The notes under the pieces were generated by a model. It made no database searches. It had not been told where the DNA came from and saw nothing but the letters and a program-made list of their open reading frames with translations. A stretch of 64,000 nucleotides of DNA, taken from the NCBI GenBank assembly GCA_023407175.1, contig JAEYMU010000025.1, positions 124,001 to 188,000 of the forward strand, read 5' to 3'. Of the stretch, positions 25,790 through 33,801 are shown piece by piece (the stretch's first letter is position 1; every line of letters begins with the position of its first letter). The translations under genes and the position numbers were made by a program. Origin of the DNA: Bacillota bacterium (GTDB lineage Bacteria; Bacillota_A; Clostridia; Lachnospirales; Lachnospiraceae).

Positions 25790-26963
25790 GGAATATTATG
25801 TTCAGCTTGACAGGCTGAATAAGGTTTTGGAACGAAAAAACGAAAAAACACAGTTTTATAATGGTATTTACGACCGGTACCGGTATCCGGTATTAACCAG
25901 AGAGCATATTCCCCTCACCTGGAAATATGATTTAAATCCGGAGACAAATCCGTTCTTTATGGAGCGTCTTGGCGTAAACGCAGTATTCAATGCCGGGGCG
26001 ATTGAACTGGGCGGAATGATCTATCTGGTAGCGCGGGTAGAGGGAAATGACCGGAAATCCTTCTTTGCCGTGGCGGAAAGTGAAAGCGGAATTGACGGCT
26101 TCCGTTTTTGGGATTATCCGATATTACTTGAGGATACCTGTCCGGAGGAAACAAATATCTATGACATGCGGCTGACAAAGCATGAGGATGGGTATATCTA
26201 CGGGGTGTTTTGCTCGGAAAGCAGGGATACCTCGGTGGGTGATCTGTCGGCGGCGGTTGCAGCCGCCGGAATTGTAAGAACCAAGGACTTAAAAGTCTGG
26301 GAAAGGCTGCCCAACCTGATTACGAAGCACTCCCCCCAGCAGAGGAATGTTGTACTGCATCCGGAGCTGGTGAATGGGAAATATGCCTTCTATACAAGAC
26401 CCATGGATAGCTTTATTGACACCGGCTCCGGCGGCGGAATCGGCTTTGGGCTGTGTGAGGATATCACCCATGCAGTGATTGACGAGGAGCTTATTACCAG
26501 CCGGCGCAGGTATCATACGATTACGGAAGCGAAAAACGGTGCCGGTGCGGTGCCGATAAAGACGGATAAGGGCTGGCTGCATATTGCCCACGGTGTGCGT
26601 AATACGGCAGCAGGACTCCGCTATGTCATCTATGCCTTTGCTACGGACCTAAAGGACCCGTCAAAGGTAATCGCGGAGCCGTCGGGCTTTCTTATCGCAC
26701 CCATAGAGGAGGAACGCATCGGAGATGTGTCCAACGTCGTATTTACCAATGGCGCGGTGGTCCGTGAAAACGGAGAAGTATTTCTCTATTATGCATCCTC
26801 CGATACCAGAATGCATGTGGCGACAACTACGCTTGAAAAGCTGATGGATTATGTATTCCATACCCCTGAGGATGCCTTAAGGAGTGCGGATTGCGTCGCC
26901 CAAAGGAGTGAGCTGATTCGTGCAAATCTGGAATATCTAAAAAAGGAAGAATACCGGGAATAA
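25779..26963 (+). CDS. GH130 4-O-beta-mannosyl-glucose phosphorylase
   Basis: 394 residues, five-bladed propeller GH130 (subfamily 1 by resemblance). The start region has [18 protein letters not shown] and [17 protein letters not shown], both typical of mannosylglucose phosphorylases. The proposed general acid Asp is D129 ([13 protein letters not shown]). It splits Man-beta-1,4-Glc with phosphate into mannose-1-phosphate and glucose, saving ATP. The gene overlaps the epimerase gene. Cytosolic, no signal peptide. Confidence 0.93.
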   Translation: MFHKEYYVQLDRLNKVLERKNEKTQFYNGIYDRYRYPVLTREHIPLTWKYDLNPETNPFFMERLGVNAVFNAGAIELGGMIYLVARVEGNDRKSFFAVAESESGIDGFRFWDYPILLEDTCPEETNIYDMRLTKHEDGYIYGVFCSESRDTSVGDLSAAVAAAGIVRTKDLKVWERLPNLITKHSPQQRNVVLHPELVNGKYAFYTRPMDSFIDTGSGGGIGFGLCEDITHAVIDEELITSRRRYHTITEAKNGAGAVPIKTDKGWLHIAHGVRNTAAGLRYVIYAFATDLKDPSKVIAEPSGFLIAPIEEERIGDVSNVVFTNGAVVRENGEVFLYYASSDTRMHVATTTLEKLMDYVFHTPEDALRSADCVAQRSELIRANLEYLKKEEYRE

Positions 26964-26975
26964 ACCTGTATTATT

Positions 26976-27018
26976 TTCGAGTTCCTAATCTGCGTAAATG
27001 CATGATATAATAAAGTAA
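26976..27018 (+). repeat. Upstream repeat, copy 1 (promoter-like)
   Basis: TTTTCGAG, a 4-5 nt gap, then AATCTGCGTAAA and CATGATAT recur in the same order at 55406-55440. Here CATGATATAAT supplies a TATAAT -10 (27006-27011), with no good -35 at 17 bp. The copy lies between GH130 and the esterase gene and would allow separate transcription of the latter. Confidence 0.5.
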
Positions 27019-27026
27019 TAAATATC

Positions 27027-27056
27027 AAGGAAATCTCTGCTTGCAGGGATTTCCTT
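27027..27056 (+). terminator. Strong hairpin in esterase leader
   Basis: AAGGAAATCTCTG and CAGGGATTTCCTT form a 13-bp stem with loop CTTG. No T-tract follows (ACGTTCATT), so termination is uncertain; it may be a leader structure. Confidence 0.45.
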
Positions 27057-27099
27057 ACGTTCATTATAAAATGAAATGTCTTGGCAGCTCATTTTGCAA

Positions 27100-27150
27100 A
27101 TATTATGCCGGCGCCCAAATTCACGGGCTTCGGTAATATGGGGGTTAAAT
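27100..27150 (+). promoter_or_regulatory. Hairpin-SD leader element, copy 1
   Basis: Outer stem TGCCG (27106-27110) with CGGTA (27131-27135), inner CCC/GGG around AAATTCAC, then ATGGGGG as ribosome binding site and the ATG 15 nt after the stem. Shared with the leaders at 31127, 46493 and probably 55468. Family unknown to me. Confidence 0.6.
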
Positions 27151-28230
27151 ATGACAAAAGAATTTATGAAGGAAAATACAAAGCTGATTACACCGGAGGA
27201 CCCGGCACTTACCTATACCGGAAGAATTGATTTTTCCGACCGGCTGGCACCGGTTTTTGTTTATCCGGCCAGTTCAATTGAGCTTGATTTTACGGGAACC
27301 TCGTGCGAGGTTATTCTGGAAAACAAGAATTCCTACTGGGACAATTATCTGGGCTTCCTTCTGGATGGGAAGCAGGGCCGCATAGAGCTTGACAAGCAGG
27401 AAGGGGTCAAAACCTATAGGCTGGCAGAGGGGCTGGAGGAGGGAAAGCATTCTCTCATGCTTTTTAAACGGATGGATTCCTGCCATATATTTATTTTCCA
27501 TGGATTGCTGCTTGACTTTGACTCCATAATAATACCCTGTGCTCCAAAGTCTGCCAGGAGAATCGAGGTATACGGTGATTCCGTATCCGCCGGAGAGGTA
27601 TCGGAAGCAGTGGAATATGTCGGAAAGGCGGACCCGCAGCATAACGGCGAATATTCCAACAGCTATTATTCCTATGCCTGGTTTACTGCGCGCAGGCTGA
27701 ATGCAAGACTGCATGATATTGCACAGGGAGGTATCTCACTGTTGGACGGAACCGGATATTTTCATGCCCCGGATACGATAGGAATCCTTAGCACCTATGA
27801 TAAGATAGAATATCATCCCGATTTATCACAGGTAAAGCCCTGGGATTTTTCTTTGTACCGGCCACAGGTGGTTATTGTTGCAATCGGGCAGAATGATAAG
27901 CATCCGCAGGATTATATGAAGGAGGATATTGCTTGTGATAAGGCGGTATTCTGGCGATTGAAATATAAGGAGTTTATATTGAAATTAAGAGAGCACTATC
28001 CCAGGGCGCTTATTATACTGTCAACAACAATTTTAAAGCATGATCCAAGCTGGGATACCGCCATCGATATGGTTTGTCGGGAGCTTGACGATCCAAAGAT
28101 AAAGCATTTTCTCTACTCAAATAACGGTGAAGGAACGGACGGACATATCAGGATATCGGAGGCAGAGCAGATGTCCGAGGAGCTGGCAAGTTTTATTGAA
28201 GACTTTGGAGATAAAATCTGGAGAAATTAA
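27151..28230 (+). CDS. CE2-type acetyl esterase (SGNH hydrolase)
   Basis: 359 residues from ATG 27151, directly behind a structured leader with ATGGGGG. The N-terminal half (about 30-130) is a beta-sandwich, the C-terminal half an SGNH esterase: block I GDSVSAGE with S144, block III GQND (about 249-252), block V D330-x-H332. The sandwich-plus-SGNH order is that of carbohydrate esterase family 2, which removes O-acetyl groups from xylo- or manno-oligosaccharides. No signal peptide, so it would deacetylate imported glucomannan fragments in the cytosol. The 187-bp gap and own promoter-like repeat suggest partly separate expression from GH130. Confidence 0.85.
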   Translation: MTKEFMKENTKLITPEDPALTYTGRIDFSDRLAPVFVYPASSIELDFTGTSCEVILENKNSYWDNYLGFLLDGKQGRIELDKQEGVKTYRLAEGLEEGKHSLMLFKRMDSCHIFIFHGLLLDFDSIIIPCAPKSARRIEVYGDSVSAGEVSEAVEYVGKADPQHNGEYSNSYYSYAWFTARRLNARLHDIAQGGISLLDGTGYFHAPDTIGILSTYDKIEYHPDLSQVKPWDFSLYRPQVVIVAIGQNDKHPQDYMKEDIACDKAVFWRLKYKEFILKLREHYPRALIILSTTILKHDPSWDTAIDMVCRELDDPKIKHFLYSNNGEGTDGHIRISEAEQMSEELASFIEDFGDKIWRN

Positions 28231-28253
28231 TCATACATGGGGAGGTAATTACG

Positions 28254-29336
28254 ATAGGAAAGCTATTTCAATTTGACAGTCCATTTATGAGAGTCATGGC
28301 AAGAATCGGTGATCTGGCATGGCTGAATTTGTTGTTCGTTCTATGCTCCGTACCTATTGTTACAGCCGGTGCGGCCTATACGGCTCTAGATACGGTTTTT
28401 CTTGCTGTAATGCGAAAGGAAGAGGGGTATATCACCAAAGCCTTCCTCACAGCATTTAAGAAAAACTTTAAAAGGGTTACACCGCTGTGGCTTGGCATGC
28501 TGGCGGCCTATGGAGTGCTGTTTTTTGATTTATATATACTGGTGAAGAATATCAATCCCCAGAGAGGAATTATTTTTGGGATTCTTTGTGTTGCGTTGTT
28601 CCTGCTGGCGGCAGTTAACCTGTATACCTTTGCCCTGACGGCCCGGTTTGCAAATTCTGTTAAGAATACCTTAAAGAATGCTCTGGTGCTTAGCCTGTCA
28701 CAATTTTTTATTACGGTAACGATGCTGGTGGATACTGTACTGCTGTTTGTAATTACTTATTACAGCACCTATTTTGTTCCCCTTGTGCTGTTATTCGGTT
28801 TCTCCGGGCCGGCATTTATCAATTCCTATTATTTTAACCGGTTGTTTGAGAAATTAGAGAAGAATTTAAAAAACAGAGAACTGATTTTTCTTAAGCCTGA
28901 TGCGGGTAATTACAGGATTGACGGCGGCAGCTATGACGGTATGCTCCTTAGCAGCCTTTATGAAACCAGAGGAGAGCTGTTCGGCAATGAGGAGGGCAGG
29001 AGATTTCCAATGCTTGTCAGGATTATGGAAGCGGTAAAAAAGCCCGGACTTCAGGTGCAGGCAGGCCAGGAGAATTTCAATCAGCCGGAAAGAGGCGCAG
29101 GTTACCAAAAGGAAATTCTGATAAAAAACAGTGATTATACAGTATGCCGCTTTATCATTGACGGAGAAATCAATCTAAAGCAGGATTCCCCTTTTTTAAA
29201 TATCAGGGTAACCGATGGCGAGGGAAGGCTGAACAATATAGATATAAAGCAGGGAGATCATTTTATCGTACCCTGCGGTTTTGGAAAATATAAACTGAGC
29301 GGCAGATTAACAGTTGTTATGTCAGCGGCCGGCTGA
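28254..29336 (+). CDS. DUF624 (YesL-like) membrane protein fused to a deleted mannose-6-phosphate isomerase
   Basis: 360 residues if initiated at ATA 28254, which lies eight bases after GGGGAGG and restores the family's usual start (x-GKLFQFDSPFMRV). The first ATG is 28287, with no site. Residues 1-205 are a DUF624 protein with five or six membrane helices, often found next to sugar importers. Residues about 229-270 (SLYETRGELFGNEEGRRFP, MLVRIMEA, then LQVQ) match the N-terminal part of class I mannose-6-phosphate isomerase. Residues about 275-360 (EILIKNSDYTVCRF, GDHFIVPCGFGKYKLSGRL) match its C-terminal cupin. The metal-binding centre expected between (HPDD and later ligands) is missing, so this part cannot be catalytic. 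It may serve as a sugar sensor, or be a deletion scar. Confidence 0.78.
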   Translation: MGKLFQFDSPFMRVMARIGDLAWLNLLFVLCSVPIVTAGAAYTALDTVFLAVMRKEEGYITKAFLTAFKKNFKRVTPLWLGMLAAYGVLFFDLYILVKNINPQRGIIFGILCVALFLLAAVNLYTFALTARFANSVKNTLKNALVLSLSQFFITVTMLVDTVLLFVITYYSTYFVPLVLLFGFSGPAFINSYYFNRLFEKLEKNLKNRELIFLKPDAGNYRIDGGSYDGMLLSSLYETRGELFGNEEGRRFPMLVRIMEAVKKPGLQVQAGQENFNQPERGAGYQKEILIKNSDYTVCRFIIDGEINLKQDSPFLNIRVTDGEGRLNNIDIKQGDHFIVPCGFGKYKLSGRLTVVMSAAG

Positions 29337-29344
29337 TGCCGGCC
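29327..29344 (+). terminator. GC hairpin over the DUF624 stop codon
   Basis: GGCCGGC-TGAT-GCCGGCC, a perfect 7-bp stem whose loop is the stop codon region, followed by CTATTAAAAAA rather than T. It probably marks the end of the mannan operon, but lacks a U-tract. Confidence 0.4.
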
Positions 29345-29385
29345 CTATTAAAAAATACCAATTTTCCCAATCAAGAAAAAAATTC

Positions 29386-29414
29386 TCGATATTCAGTTCT
29401 GATTATGATATAAT
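29386..29414 (+). promoter_or_regulatory. Sigma-A promoter before 29562
   Basis: TCGATA (29386-29391), 17-bp spacer, TATAAT (29409-29414), with a TATGATATAAT extended form. Confidence 0.55.
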
Positions 29415-29561
29415 ATTTTCAAGTCTCTTATTCTTAAGGATAGTTTTCTCTTAATAAAATCAAAATAAGCTATGAATACGAATGGAAAATAATGAGAAAA
29501 ATTTAATAGGATTTAGGAAGGCTGGCCGGAATAGGGGCGTTATGGCAGAATGGAGTATGAT

Positions 29562-29963
29562 ATGCTTAATAATGATAGAATCAGACTGATGACAAAGCTG
29601 GCTCTTTATGAAAGTAAGACGGGAAAAGAGGATATCAGCTTAAGTAAGTATTATAAAACAGATTATGTAAGATACGAGATTATAAAATCGCTAATATGTT
29701 CTACCTTGGGGTATGCCCTGATTTTGGTACTCATTGTGCTGTACAAATCGGAATACCTGATTGGACATGCGGTCACCTTGAATTACAAATTCGTCGGTAC
29801 GAACGCTTTGGGAATTTATATTATAATTATTGCGGTATACGGCCTGGGAACAGCGGTTTTATCCTCCATTAAATATGATAAATCACGCAAGAAGCTGGGC
29901 AGATATTACAAATTGTTGAAACGGCTGAACAGGCTTTATAAGGATGAAGCCCCGGAGGCTTAA
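29562..29963 (+). CDS. Small two-helix membrane protein, unknown
   Basis: 133 residues from ATG 29562, chosen over the ATG at 29550 because GGAG then lies six bases upstream. A basic cytosolic N-terminus (about 45 residues) precedes two membrane helices (about 45-65 and 80-102) and a very basic tail (KYDKSRKKLGRYYKLLKRLNR). No family recognised. It is followed 18 bp later by a larger membrane protein and then the cdaA operon, so it may belong to a c-di-AMP-linked envelope unit; this is inference from position. Confidence 0.6.
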   Translation: MLNNDRIRLMTKLALYESKTGKEDISLSKYYKTDYVRYEIIKSLICSTLGYALILVLIVLYKSEYLIGHAVTLNYKFVGTNALGIYIIIIAVYGLGTAVLSSIKYDKSRKKLGRYYKLLKRLNRLYKDEAPEA

Positions 29964-29981
29964 CATGGGAGGATTTATGTT

Positions 29982-31013
29982 ATGATGCCATTATTGGAAT
30001 TCAGGGAACGGGTACGGATTTTCTATCAAAAGAATGATATTTATATCATCCCGGCAGTAAAGTTCCTGTTTGCACTTATCTCATTTTTAGTAATCAACAG
30101 GCAGATCGGCTATGATTCCAGACTGATGTCCATACCCATCGTTCTTGCCTTATCATTGATCAGTGCATTTACTCCGTCGTCGATTATGGTTTTACTGGCG
30201 ATGTTTTTATCGGTTTTACATGTTTATTTTATTGCACCGTTTTTATCGCTAATTGTTATAATATTACTGCTGATTTTATATTTACTGTTTGCCAGGTTTA
30301 CACCGAAGCTGGGGTATGTGCTGCTTGCAGTACCCATTTTATATTTTATGGGAATTCCTTATGTGATTCCTATTTTGCTTGGCGTTATCTGCACTCCGGT
30401 TGCAATTGTGCCTACAGCCTGTGGCGTATTTATTTATTATATTCTCCGCGTTATCAAGGAGGCGGTCTCCATGCAGAGCAATTCTTCGCTGGAGGATATT
30501 CTGAAGCTTTATACGAATGTGATAGATAGTCTTGCCGGTAATAAACTGATGATTATGTCGATTATTATCTTTGCGTTGATTCTTATGGTAGTTTATTATG
30601 TCAGAAGAATGAAATTTGACTATGCCTTTGAGATTTCAATTGCGGCGGGAGCTTTGACCAGTATTCTTGGATTCCTGATCAGTGATTTGATTTTTGATCA
30701 GACAGATCAGATTATCAATATGATACTGGGAACGATTTTTTCGGCGATTATTGTATTTGCAATTCATTTCTTTAAGCTGACACTGGATTATTCCGGCGTG
30801 GAGCATGTCCAGTTTGAGGATGATGTGTATTATTATTATGTAAAGGCGGTACCTAAGGTAACGGTAACAACGCCGCAGGTAAGGGTAAAACATATTAATG
30901 TTAAGAGCTCGGGCCACAATTTATACCGTAACGGACTTCGTAGGCCGGAGACCGGGATGGATGAGGAGTACGAGGAAGAGGATGATTTGGATTCGGATCA
31001 TTCAGAAGAATAG
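29982..31013 (+). CDS. Polytopic membrane protein, unknown
   Basis: 343 residues (ATGATG start; the ribosome binding site is a modest GGAGG 9-13 bases upstream). Eight to ten hydrophobic segments cover about residues 22-275, including repeated Ile/Leu-rich pairs. The C-terminal tail is hydrophilic and ends in a strongly acidic run (EEYEEEDDLDSDHSEE). No transporter motif recognised. It lies directly upstream of the cdaA leader. It could be a transport or envelope protein conserved beside cdaA in this lineage; that needs a homology search. Confidence 0.65.
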   Translation: MMPLLEFRERVRIFYQKNDIYIIPAVKFLFALISFLVINRQIGYDSRLMSIPIVLALSLISAFTPSSIMVLLAMFLSVLHVYFIAPFLSLIVIILLLILYLLFARFTPKLGYVLLAVPILYFMGIPYVIPILLGVICTPVAIVPTACGVFIYYILRVIKEAVSMQSNSSLEDILKLYTNVIDSLAGNKLMIMSIIIFALILMVVYYVRRMKFDYAFEISIAAGALTSILGFLISDLIFDQTDQIINMILGTIFSAIIVFAIHFFKLTLDYSGVEHVQFEDDVYYYYVKAVPKVTVTTPQVRVKHINVKSSGHNLYRNGLRRPETGMDEEYEEEDDLDSDHSEE

Positions 31014-31043
31014 GATAGCATTTTTAAAATAGTAATATAAAGT

Positions 31044-31126
31044 ATGCCGCAGCAGAATATTGCTCGGAGACTAAGTAGCTTGCAGCATGGGGGTAGTGTG
31101 AATTATAAAAAAGGCATAATTCACAC
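31044..31126 (+). promoter_or_regulatory. Structured 5' leader of cdaA, upstream part
   Basis: Two hairpins: one from CCGCAGCA with TGCTCGG (about 31047-31067) and a perfect 11-bp inverted repeat GTGTGAATTAT/ATAATTCACAC (31096-31106 and 31116-31126, loop 9 nt). TGCCGCA (31045-31051) is also complementary to TGCGGCA at 31160-31166 in the element next to the start, so alternative folds are possible. Confidence 0.55.
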
Positions 31127-31181
31127 GGCAAATTTGCGCTGGCGCCCAAATTTACGGGTTGCGGCAGCAATGGAGATTTCT
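31127..31181 (+). promoter_or_regulatory. Hairpin-SD leader element, copy 2 (cdaA)
   Basis: GCTG (31138-31141) pairs with CAGC (31165-31168), then CG with CG across a G/G mismatch; inner CCC/GGG encloses AAATTTAC. ATGGAG follows and the ATG comes 13 nt after the stem. Same architecture as copies at 27100 and 46493. Confidence 0.65.
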
Positions 31182-32060
31182 ATGGAGTATATCAAAAATT
31201 TAATTGATAAATATTTGGTGTGGTTATATATTCCGAAAATTAACCCCACAGATGTTCTTGAGATATGTATTCTTGGTTTTTTAATTTATCATATCGTAAA
31301 ATGGGTAAAAACCACCAGAGCCTGGGCATTGGTTAAGGGTTTGGTCGTTATTGCGGTGTTCTGGTTTGCAGCCGTATTGCTTGATTTGAATGTGATTATC
31401 TGGGTAATCAAGAATACGATTAATGTTGGCATTATTGCAATTGTTATCATCTTCCAGCCGGAATTTCGTAAGGCTCTGGAGCAGCTGGGACAGAAGAATA
31501 TCATGAGGTCCCTGATTACCTTTGATGATTCAAAGGATAGGAATGAAAAATTCTCAGACCATACGTTAAATCAGATTGTCCGGGCAACCTTTGAGCTGGC
31601 GAGGGCTAAGACAGGTGCTTTAATTGTTTTGGAGGAAAATACTACTCTGGCTGAATTTGAAAGCACCGGTATTTATATCGACAGTCTGGTAAGCAGCGAG
31701 CTTTTGATTAATATTTTTGAGCATAACACACCGCTGCATGACGGTGCGGTTATTATCCGTGGAAATCGTATTACTGCCGCTACCTGCTATTTACCCTTGT
31801 CGGATAATATGCAGCTAAGCAAGGATCTGGGTACCAGGCACCGGGCAGGAATCGGCATCAGCGAGGTGTCGGACAGTCTGACGATCATTGTTTCTGAAGA
31901 AACGGGCAAGGTGTCCATTGCCCAGGGAGGTAAATTAATCCGTAATGTAGATGGGGATTACCTTAGAACGAAGTTAATTGCAGCCCAGAAAAAATCGTAT
32001 GAAACAAAGAAGATAAGATTGTGGAAGGGAAGAATAAAGGATGAAAGAGAAGTTGACTAG
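31182..32060 (+). CDS. cdaA: Diadenylate cyclase CdaA
   Basis: 292 residues from ATG 31182 (GGAG six bases upstream); an in-frame ATG at 31170 would contain that ribosome binding site. Three N-terminal membrane helices (about 25-45, 52-70, 76-95) are followed by the DAC domain: FQPEFRKALEQLG linker, DGA at 187-189 and RHR at 219-221, the residues that bind ATP and metal. It makes the second messenger c-di-AMP, which governs potassium, osmolyte and cell-wall homeostasis. The partner CdaR follows with a 20-bp overlap. The gene has an unusual structured leader. Confidence 0.96.
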   Translation: MEYIKNLIDKYLVWLYIPKINPTDVLEICILGFLIYHIVKWVKTTRAWALVKGLVVIAVFWFAAVLLDLNVIIWVIKNTINVGIIAIVIIFQPEFRKALEQLGQKNIMRSLITFDDSKDRNEKFSDHTLNQIVRATFELARAKTGALIVLEENTTLAEFESTGIYIDSLVSSELLINIFEHNTPLHDGAVIIRGNRITAATCYLPLSDNMQLSKDLGTRHRAGIGISEVSDSLTIIVSEETGKVSIAQGGKLIRNVDGDYLRTKLIAAQKKSYETKKIRLWKGRIKDEREVD

Positions 32061-33261
32061 AAATATCGGCTTAAAAGTTCTGGCTATTATTCTTGCCGCA
32101 ATTCTATGGCTGGTTATCACTAATGTGGATGATCCGGTTACACCGGTATCTTTTTCGAATATTCAGGTGCAGGTGCTTAACGCTGATTCAATAAAAGCTT
32201 TAAATCAGGTATACAACATTACGGAGGGTTCGACCATCAGCTTTACGGCTGCTGCGAGAAGATCCGTTGCGGATAAGCTTGACAAGGATGATTTTAAGGT
32301 GACGGCCGATTTATCAAAGCTGTCGGATTTGAATATAGTATCGATTAACATTAAGTATCTTGGACTGGCCAGTGACGGTGTTACCATAACCAGCGGCTTA
32401 AATCAGGTAATGAAGGTTGAGCTTGAGGATTTGGTGAATAAAGATTTCAGAGTTACAGTAACACAGACGGGAGAGGTATCAGAGGGCTGCTATGTCTATG
32501 AAAAGACAGCCGGCACGATACTTAAGATATCCGGGCCAAAGAGTAAGATAGAGAAAATCGCCCAGGTCGTAGTAGATGTAGATGTGACTGGATATACGAG
32601 ATCCTTCAGTACCACTGAGGAACCTAAGGCGCTGGATGAAAAGGGGAAGGAAATTGATGACACGAACCTTACCTTCAGCAGGAATTATATCCCGGTAAAT
32701 GTGGGGATTTACAATACCAAGGAAATTCCGTTAAACATTACACCGGTGGGAGTACCTGCAAGCGGCTATGTTATGTCCGGAATAGAGTACGATCCCCAGA
32801 TCATTGAAATTGCGGCGGCGGACGATGTTTTAAGTCAGATTAGAGATCTGTCCATAACCGAGGATATCAGCGGGGCCTCTTCGAAGATAGAGAAAGAGAT
32901 TAATCTTCAGGAGCAGCTTCCGGACGGTGCAATACTGGTAGGGGATACTCAGACTGCAGTGGTTAATATATCCTTTGAGAAGCCGACAACAAAGGAGATA
33001 ACAATACGGACCTCGGATATCGAGGTGAGGAATGCCCCAGATGATTTGAAGCTGGAATATCTGACTACCGGAACGATAACGATTGCACTGTCGGGACCCA
33101 AAAGTGAGATTAATGAATTGAAGAAGGATGACATAAAGCCCTATATTGATCTGGCCAATTATATAGCCGGTACCTACTCTTTGATTGTCGAAACCGACAT
33201 AACGGGCTATTCAACTGTGGTAAATATGCCAACAGTAAGTTTTCACCTGACAAGGGAATAA
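32041..33261 (+). CDS. cdaR: CdaR/YbbR-domain protein
   Basis: 406 residues. One N-terminal membrane helix (IGLKVLAIILAAILWLVIT, about 9-27) is followed by four YbbR-type beta repeats (for example GCYVYEKTAGTILKISGPKS and the late GTITIALSGPKSEINELKKD). YbbR proteins sit outside the membrane and modulate CdaA. It overlaps cdaA by 20 bp, the usual arrangement. The glmM gene that often completes the operon in Firmicutes is absent here; an HPr gene follows instead. Confidence 0.93.
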   Translation: MKEKLTRNIGLKVLAIILAAILWLVITNVDDPVTPVSFSNIQVQVLNADSIKALNQVYNITEGSTISFTAAARRSVADKLDKDDFKVTADLSKLSDLNIVSINIKYLGLASDGVTITSGLNQVMKVELEDLVNKDFRVTVTQTGEVSEGCYVYEKTAGTILKISGPKSKIEKIAQVVVDVDVTGYTRSFSTTEEPKALDEKGKEIDDTNLTFSRNYIPVNVGIYNTKEIPLNITPVGVPASGYVMSGIEYDPQIIEIAAADDVLSQIRDLSITEDISGASSKIEKEINLQEQLPDGAILVGDTQTAVVNISFEKPTTKEITIRTSDIEVRNAPDDLKLEYLTTGTITIALSGPKSEINELKKDDIKPYIDLANYIAGTYSLIVETDITGYSTVVNMPTVSFHLTRE

Positions 33262-33289
33262 AATTCTGATTGATGATAGGAGGTAGCTT

Positions 33290-33568
33290 ATGGTAAGTAG
33301 AAAGCTGGTAATTCATAATCCTGCAGGATTACATTTACGTCCAATCAGTGTGCTGTGTAACCGGTCTATTGATTTTAAATCAACAGTTACAATTAAAATC
33401 GGAGATAAATCGGTGAATGCGAAAAGTGTCATAGGTGTTTTGTCGGCCTGTGTGAAGCAGGGAGACGAAATTGAGCTAGTCTGTGAGGGACCGGATGAAG
33501 CCGAAGCAATCGAAGTCCTTGGAGGCATGATAGAGAGCGGTCTTGGTGACGAGTTTATAAAAAAGTAG
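33290..33568 (+). CDS. HPr-family phosphocarrier protein
   Basis: 92 residues, normal HPr length plus a few. H15 in NPAGLHLRP is the PEP-dependent phosphorylation site; S46 in AKSVIGVLS is the HPr-kinase site. Both key residues are present, so it can act in the phosphotransferase system and in catabolite control, unlike Crh which lacks the histidine. TAGGAGG lies upstream. It follows cdaR by 28 bp. Whether it is the main HPr or a paralogue cannot be told from the window. Confidence 0.9.
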   Translation: MVSRKLVIHNPAGLHLRPISVLCNRSIDFKSTVTIKIGDKSVNAKSVIGVLSACVKQGDEIELVCEGPDEAEAIEVLGGMIESGLGDEFIKK

Positions 33569-33597
33569 TTGCGCAGATATGGTCTTAATGCTATAAT
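33569..33597 (+). promoter_or_regulatory. Sigma-A promoter of leuA
   Basis: TTGCGC (33569-33574), 17-bp spacer, TATAAT (33592-33597). The leader to the leuA start is about 200 nt; I see no T-box or leucine-rich leader peptide in it. Confidence 0.65.
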
Positions 33598-33801
33598 TTA
33601 GGTCATTCTAACATGGAAATACTTTGATGATTCCAGTGTTTGGCAGGAGAGGATGTGATTTGATTGGGACTCGTATAGACAGTACAAAATTATTTATTGT
33701 AAAGCTGTACAGCGTGATTTACCGACTCCGTCGTTAGTATGAATAGCTTGCTGTCACAACTTAGAGCAGTTGAGAATCATATTAATGAGGAGGAAACTTA
33801 C

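Noticed and set aside
33598..33801. Possible T-box or leucine leader peptide before leuA
   Set aside because: No T-box core (AGGGTGGNACCGCG-like) or specifier stem, and the only leader frame (from 33739) runs in frame into leuA rather than ending in a terminator/antiterminator.
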